7,618 bases of DNA, from contig DASYXK010000004.1 of assembly GCA_035935115.1 (NCBI GenBank), positions 1 through 7,618 of the forward strand. Reading direction: 5' to 3'. Source of the DNA: TA-20 sp035935115 (GTDB lineage Archaea > Thermoproteota > Nitrososphaeria > Nitrososphaerales > Nitrosopumilaceae). Below are positions 6,078-7,618 of the stretch, in pieces (position 1 is the stretch's first letter; the number at the start of each line of letters is the position of its first letter). The notes beneath the pieces are model-generated. The model did not search any database, was not told the DNA's origin, and saw only the letters and a list, made by a program, of their open reading frames with translations. The position numbers and the translations under genes were made by a program.

Positions 6078-6111
6078 TCAATAAAATCTGAAGATTATCT
6101 GAGTATGCATA
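6069..6111. promoter_or_regulatory. 43-bp near-palindrome, candidate operator in the divergent promoter region
   Basis: The arms TATGTATACTCA (6069-6080) and TGAGTATGCATA (6100-6111) are reverse complements at 11 of 12 positions. The spacer also folds on itself: AATCT (6085-6089) pairs with AGATT (6092-6096). It lies between the divergent zinc-protein and PIG-L genes and overlaps the zinc-protein TATA element, the usual place for an archaeal repressor site. The nearby winged-helix regulator is a possible, unproven, ligand. No gene is seen in the rest of 6044-6270. Confidence 0.45.
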
Positions 6112-6241
6112 AAAATTACTAGAACAATTATCCTAAAAAATGAGTCATGCTATCTAGTATGTGTTAATTCCTTTTTAGACAGAAAAACTTGTTTGCAGAT
6201 TATTGTTAGGATAAAAAAGTATAGAAGAATATTACTTCATG

Positions 6242-6249
6242 TATAAATA
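6242..6249 (+). promoter_or_regulatory. TATA box for the PIG-L deacetylase gene
   Basis: The sequence TATAAATA lies 22-29 bases before the ATG at 6271. It is a near-perfect archaeal TATA box at a spacing that gives a leaderless or nearly leaderless transcript. No Shine-Dalgarno sequence is seen before the ATG. Confidence 0.55.
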
Positions 6250-6270
6250 AATTCAAAATGATATTTTAAT

Positions 6271-6969
6271 ATGAAAATATTAGCAATTGGTGCGCACCCA
6301 GATGATATTGAGCTTGGATGTGGTGGACTCTTAATTAAGGCAGCAAGACAAGGGCATGAGGTTAGTATGTATTCTCTGACAAGAGGCGCCGCCTCTGGAG
6401 ATCCAAATCAAAGAGCCAATGAGCTTATGCAATCAGCCAAGTTTATTGGTGCTAAAAATTTATGGATTGATAACTTTGATGATACCAAACTGGCTGTTAG
6501 TAACGATCTAATTAATCACATAGAATTCTTCATAAACAAAGTGGATCCAGAACTTATAATTACACACTCTCATGGTGACATACATCATGATCATCGTGCA
6601 ATTGCATTATCAACGGTAGAAGCTGGAAGGTTTGTTTCGAATATTTTATCATATGAGATTCCATTAACAAAGAGTTTTGCACCACAGGTTTTTTTTGATA
6701 TTACAGATGTTGTGGATGATAAAGTGGAACTGGTAAAGATCTTTTGGTCCCAACAAAGTAAACTTTACCTAAAAGCAAATGGAATTAAAGGACTTGCAGA
6801 ATATCGTGCCCTACAAAGCCGATTGAATTCAACAGTAAATTATGTTGAGGCGTTTGAAGTATTGAAATTATGTTTAGATAAGGAATTCAAATTGCTCAAA
6901 ATCCCACATCAAAATCCTGAAAAGGAAAGTGAGATAGCTAATTTAAGCGAAATTCTGGAACATGTATAG
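6271..6969 (+). CDS. PIG-L / LmbE family zinc-dependent N-deacetylase
   Basis: A 232-residue soluble enzyme of the family that removes the acetyl group from N-acetylglucosamine units or similar small glycoconjugates. The N-terminal signature AIGAHPDDIELGCGG (5-19) supplies metal ligands H9 and D12 and catalytic base D11. The second metal motif is ITHSHGDIHHDHRAI (97-111), where HHDH (105-108) replaces the more common HPDH. TRGAASGDPNQRANE (37-51) is the conserved loop after the second strand. Length is typical. A C-terminal extension of about 40 residues is charged and helical. No signal peptide is present, so it acts in the cytosol, presumably on a nucleotide sugar, lipid-linked sugar or small metabolite; the exact substrate is unknown. 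The winged-helix gene follows after 24 bases with no obvious separate promoter, so the two are probably co-transcribed. Start ATG with a good TATA box. Confidence 0.93.
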   Translation: MKILAIGAHPDDIELGCGGLLIKAARQGHEVSMYSLTRGAASGDPNQRANELMQSAKFIGAKNLWIDNFDDTKLAVSNDLINHIEFFINKVDPELIITHSHGDIHHDHRAIALSTVEAGRFVSNILSYEIPLTKSFAPQVFFDITDVVDDKVELVKIFWSQQSKLYLKANGIKGLAEYRALQSRLNSTVNYVEAFEVLKLCLDKEFKLLKIPHQNPEKESEIANLSEILEHV

Positions 6970-6993
6970 GAAATCAGAATGAGTTATGATTAG

Positions 6994-7293
6994 ATGGATA
7001 ATCCAATCGAATATGTTGAAACAAATGTAATGGGATGGGGAAATCGTGGTTGGCTTGAAATTATTTACTTTATTTTAGTAGTTTGTAAGAAGGAATCTCT
7101 GAAGACTCACATAATGTACAAATGCAATCTTAACTCCAAACAAATTGATCAATACCTGCAATTTCTAATAGATAAACAGCTACTTGAAAGAGAAACTGAA
7201 TCTCCGAATTCAAAGAGACATGTATACAAGGTAACCGAGATGGGTAGAAGGTATATTAACGCATATAATCAATTAGCAGAAATCTTCGATTAA
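6994..7293 (+). CDS. Small archaeal winged-helix transcription regulator (HTH_45-like)
   Basis: This 99-residue protein has the pattern of compact archaeal winged-helix regulators. It begins with helix RGWLEIIYFILVVCKK (18-33), followed by SLKTHIMYKCNLNSKQIDQYLQFLIDKQLLER (35-66), which contains the helix-turn-helix with the typical KTxIMYKxNL opening. The wing lies at about 68-82 (HVYKVTEMG). A C-terminal helix, RRYINAYNQLAEIF (85-98), is of the type used for dimerisation. No ligand-binding domain is attached. It lies 24 bases after the PIG-L stop on the same strand, so it probably belongs to the same transcript and may autoregulate it. The near-palindrome at 6069-6111 or the palindrome at 7395-7409 are candidate sites. 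The right epimerase start is 262 bases downstream. Confidence 0.87.
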   Translation: MDNPIEYVETNVMGWGNRGWLEIIYFILVVCKKESLKTHIMYKCNLNSKQIDQYLQFLIDKQLLERETESPNSKRHVYKVTEMGRRYINAYNQLAEIFD

Positions 7294-7394
7294 CAAAGAT
7301 AATGGCTATTTGAGATTTTGTCTTATGTATCATTCGATGTTCAATTTCTGATTTTACTAATTTATTTCCTCTAAGAATTTTGTAATAGATTCAT

Positions 7395-7409
7395 GTTCAT
7401 TAAATGAAC
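7395..7409. repeat. 15-base palindrome downstream of the regulator gene
   Basis: GTTCATT (7395-7401) and AATGAAC (7403-7409) are perfect reverse complements around one central base. The spacing is too tight for a hairpin loop, so if functional it would be a dimer-binding site and not a terminator. It is about 150 bases upstream of the epimerase start and outside the terminal repeat. The rest of 7294-7477 is A/T-rich with no gene seen. Confidence 0.4.
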
Positions 7410-7522
7410 TTCTCTAATTTTTATTAATTCTACCAATGTTGTGTATGTCGACAAAAAATTTCTAAGTATTTTTGAAATATAGAAGAATTTTAAGATAGAA
7501 TCAACTGTAAAAATGAATCCGT

Positions 7523-7533
7523 ATTTACTTAAA
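7523..7533 (+). promoter_or_regulatory. TATA-like element for right epimerase start
   Basis: TTTACTTAAAG lies 23-33 bases before the ATG at 7556, the distance expected for a leaderless archaeal transcript. It is the mirror copy of the element at 86-96. Confidence 0.4.
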
Positions 7534-7555
7534 GTGTGGTGCTAATTGTATTTCG

Positions 7556-7618
7556 ATGAAAGTTCTAATCACTGGTGGATGCGGTTTCATTGGTTCACAC
7601 TTGGTTGAGAATGTTCTA
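7556..7618 (+). CDS. NAD-dependent sugar epimerase/dehydratase, 5' end only (right copy)
   Basis: Twenty-one codons from the ATG at 7556 to the window edge encode MKVLITGGCGFIGSHLVE plus three residues. This is the nucleotide-binding start of an extended short-chain dehydrogenase acting on nucleotide sugars. It is identical to the left copy. Upstream on the same strand are the PIG-L deacetylase and winged-helix genes, with a 262-base gap that holds its own TATA-like element, so it is probably an independent transcript. Whether this and the left start are two real genes or one gene reached from both contig ends cannot be decided here. Confidence 0.85.
   Translation, partial: MKVLITGGCGFIGSHLVENVL

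Larger units (their letters stand above)
7478..7618. repeat. Right copy of perfect 141-bp terminal inverted repeat
   Basis: The exact reverse complement of bases 1-141. It ends at the window edge, so its outer limit is unknown. The inner edge is sharp: 7477 and further inward show no resemblance to 142 and beyond. It carries 78 bases of upstream DNA and 63 coding bases of the epimerase. Confidence 0.97.

Noticed and set aside
1..7618. Terminal inverted repeats as transposon or integrative-element ends
   Set aside because: The repeats encode the beginning of an epimerase gene and its promoter, and no transposase, integrase, resolvase or replication gene lies between them.
1..7618. Circular plasmid or virus contig
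   Set aside because: End overlap of a circular contig would be a direct repeat; here the ends match only as reverse complements.

Overview
The window looks like a low-GC (very A/T-rich) archaeal segment, most likely from a Nitrososphaeria (Thaumarchaeota) genome. Several signs point that way. TATA-type promoter elements lie about 26-32 nt before start codons that often appear leaderless, and Shine-Dalgarno sequences are largely absent. TTG starts are frequent. The protein set is also typical: a small archaeal winged-helix regulator, a GvpD/KaiC-like ATPase, a LIM-like half zinc finger, a sensorless histidine kinase with the FISIASHEMRTPIQ H-box style, and a spherulin-4 protein. The taxon is inferred from protein style and not from a marker gene.

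Layout. Positions 1-141 and 7478-7618 are a perfect 141-bp inverted repeat. Each copy holds the promoter and first 21 codons of the same NAD-dependent sugar epimerase/dehydratase gene, reading outward. Inside the left repeat, on the minus strand, are a TPR-like helical protein (158-703) and an ATP-grasp ligase (992-2059). A divergent intergenic region separates the ligase from a plus-strand secreted spherulin-4/GH135-like protein (2182-3027). This is convergent with a four-gene minus-strand run that reads, in transcription order, LIM-like zinc protein (6043-5834), GvpD/KaiC-like two-domain ATPase (5784-4303), histidine kinase (4197-3472) and single-domain response regulator (3417-3049). A second divergent region leads to a plus-strand pair: PIG-L/LmbE deacetylase (6271-6969) and winged-helix regulator (6994-7293). 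The right epimerase start follows.

Two themes emerge. (1) Surface-glycan chemistry: sugar-nucleotide epimerase, ATP-grasp ligase, PIG-L N-deacetylase and a predicted extracellular spherulin-4 glycosidase. By function this resembles the enzyme set of fungal galactosaminogalactan metabolism, without a visible glycosyltransferase. (2) Signalling: a RecA/KaiC-type ATPase directly upstream of a histidine kinase with no sensor domain and a receiver with no output domain. No mobile element, tRNA, rRNA or CRISPR array was seen.

Main caution: the terminal repeat is exactly 141 bp, which equals the largest default k-mer of the MEGAHIT assembler, and identity stops abruptly at its inner edge. The window is therefore probably a whole contig that starts and ends on the same branching graph node. 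The true repeat probably continues outside the window, and its length and reality cannot be judged from here.
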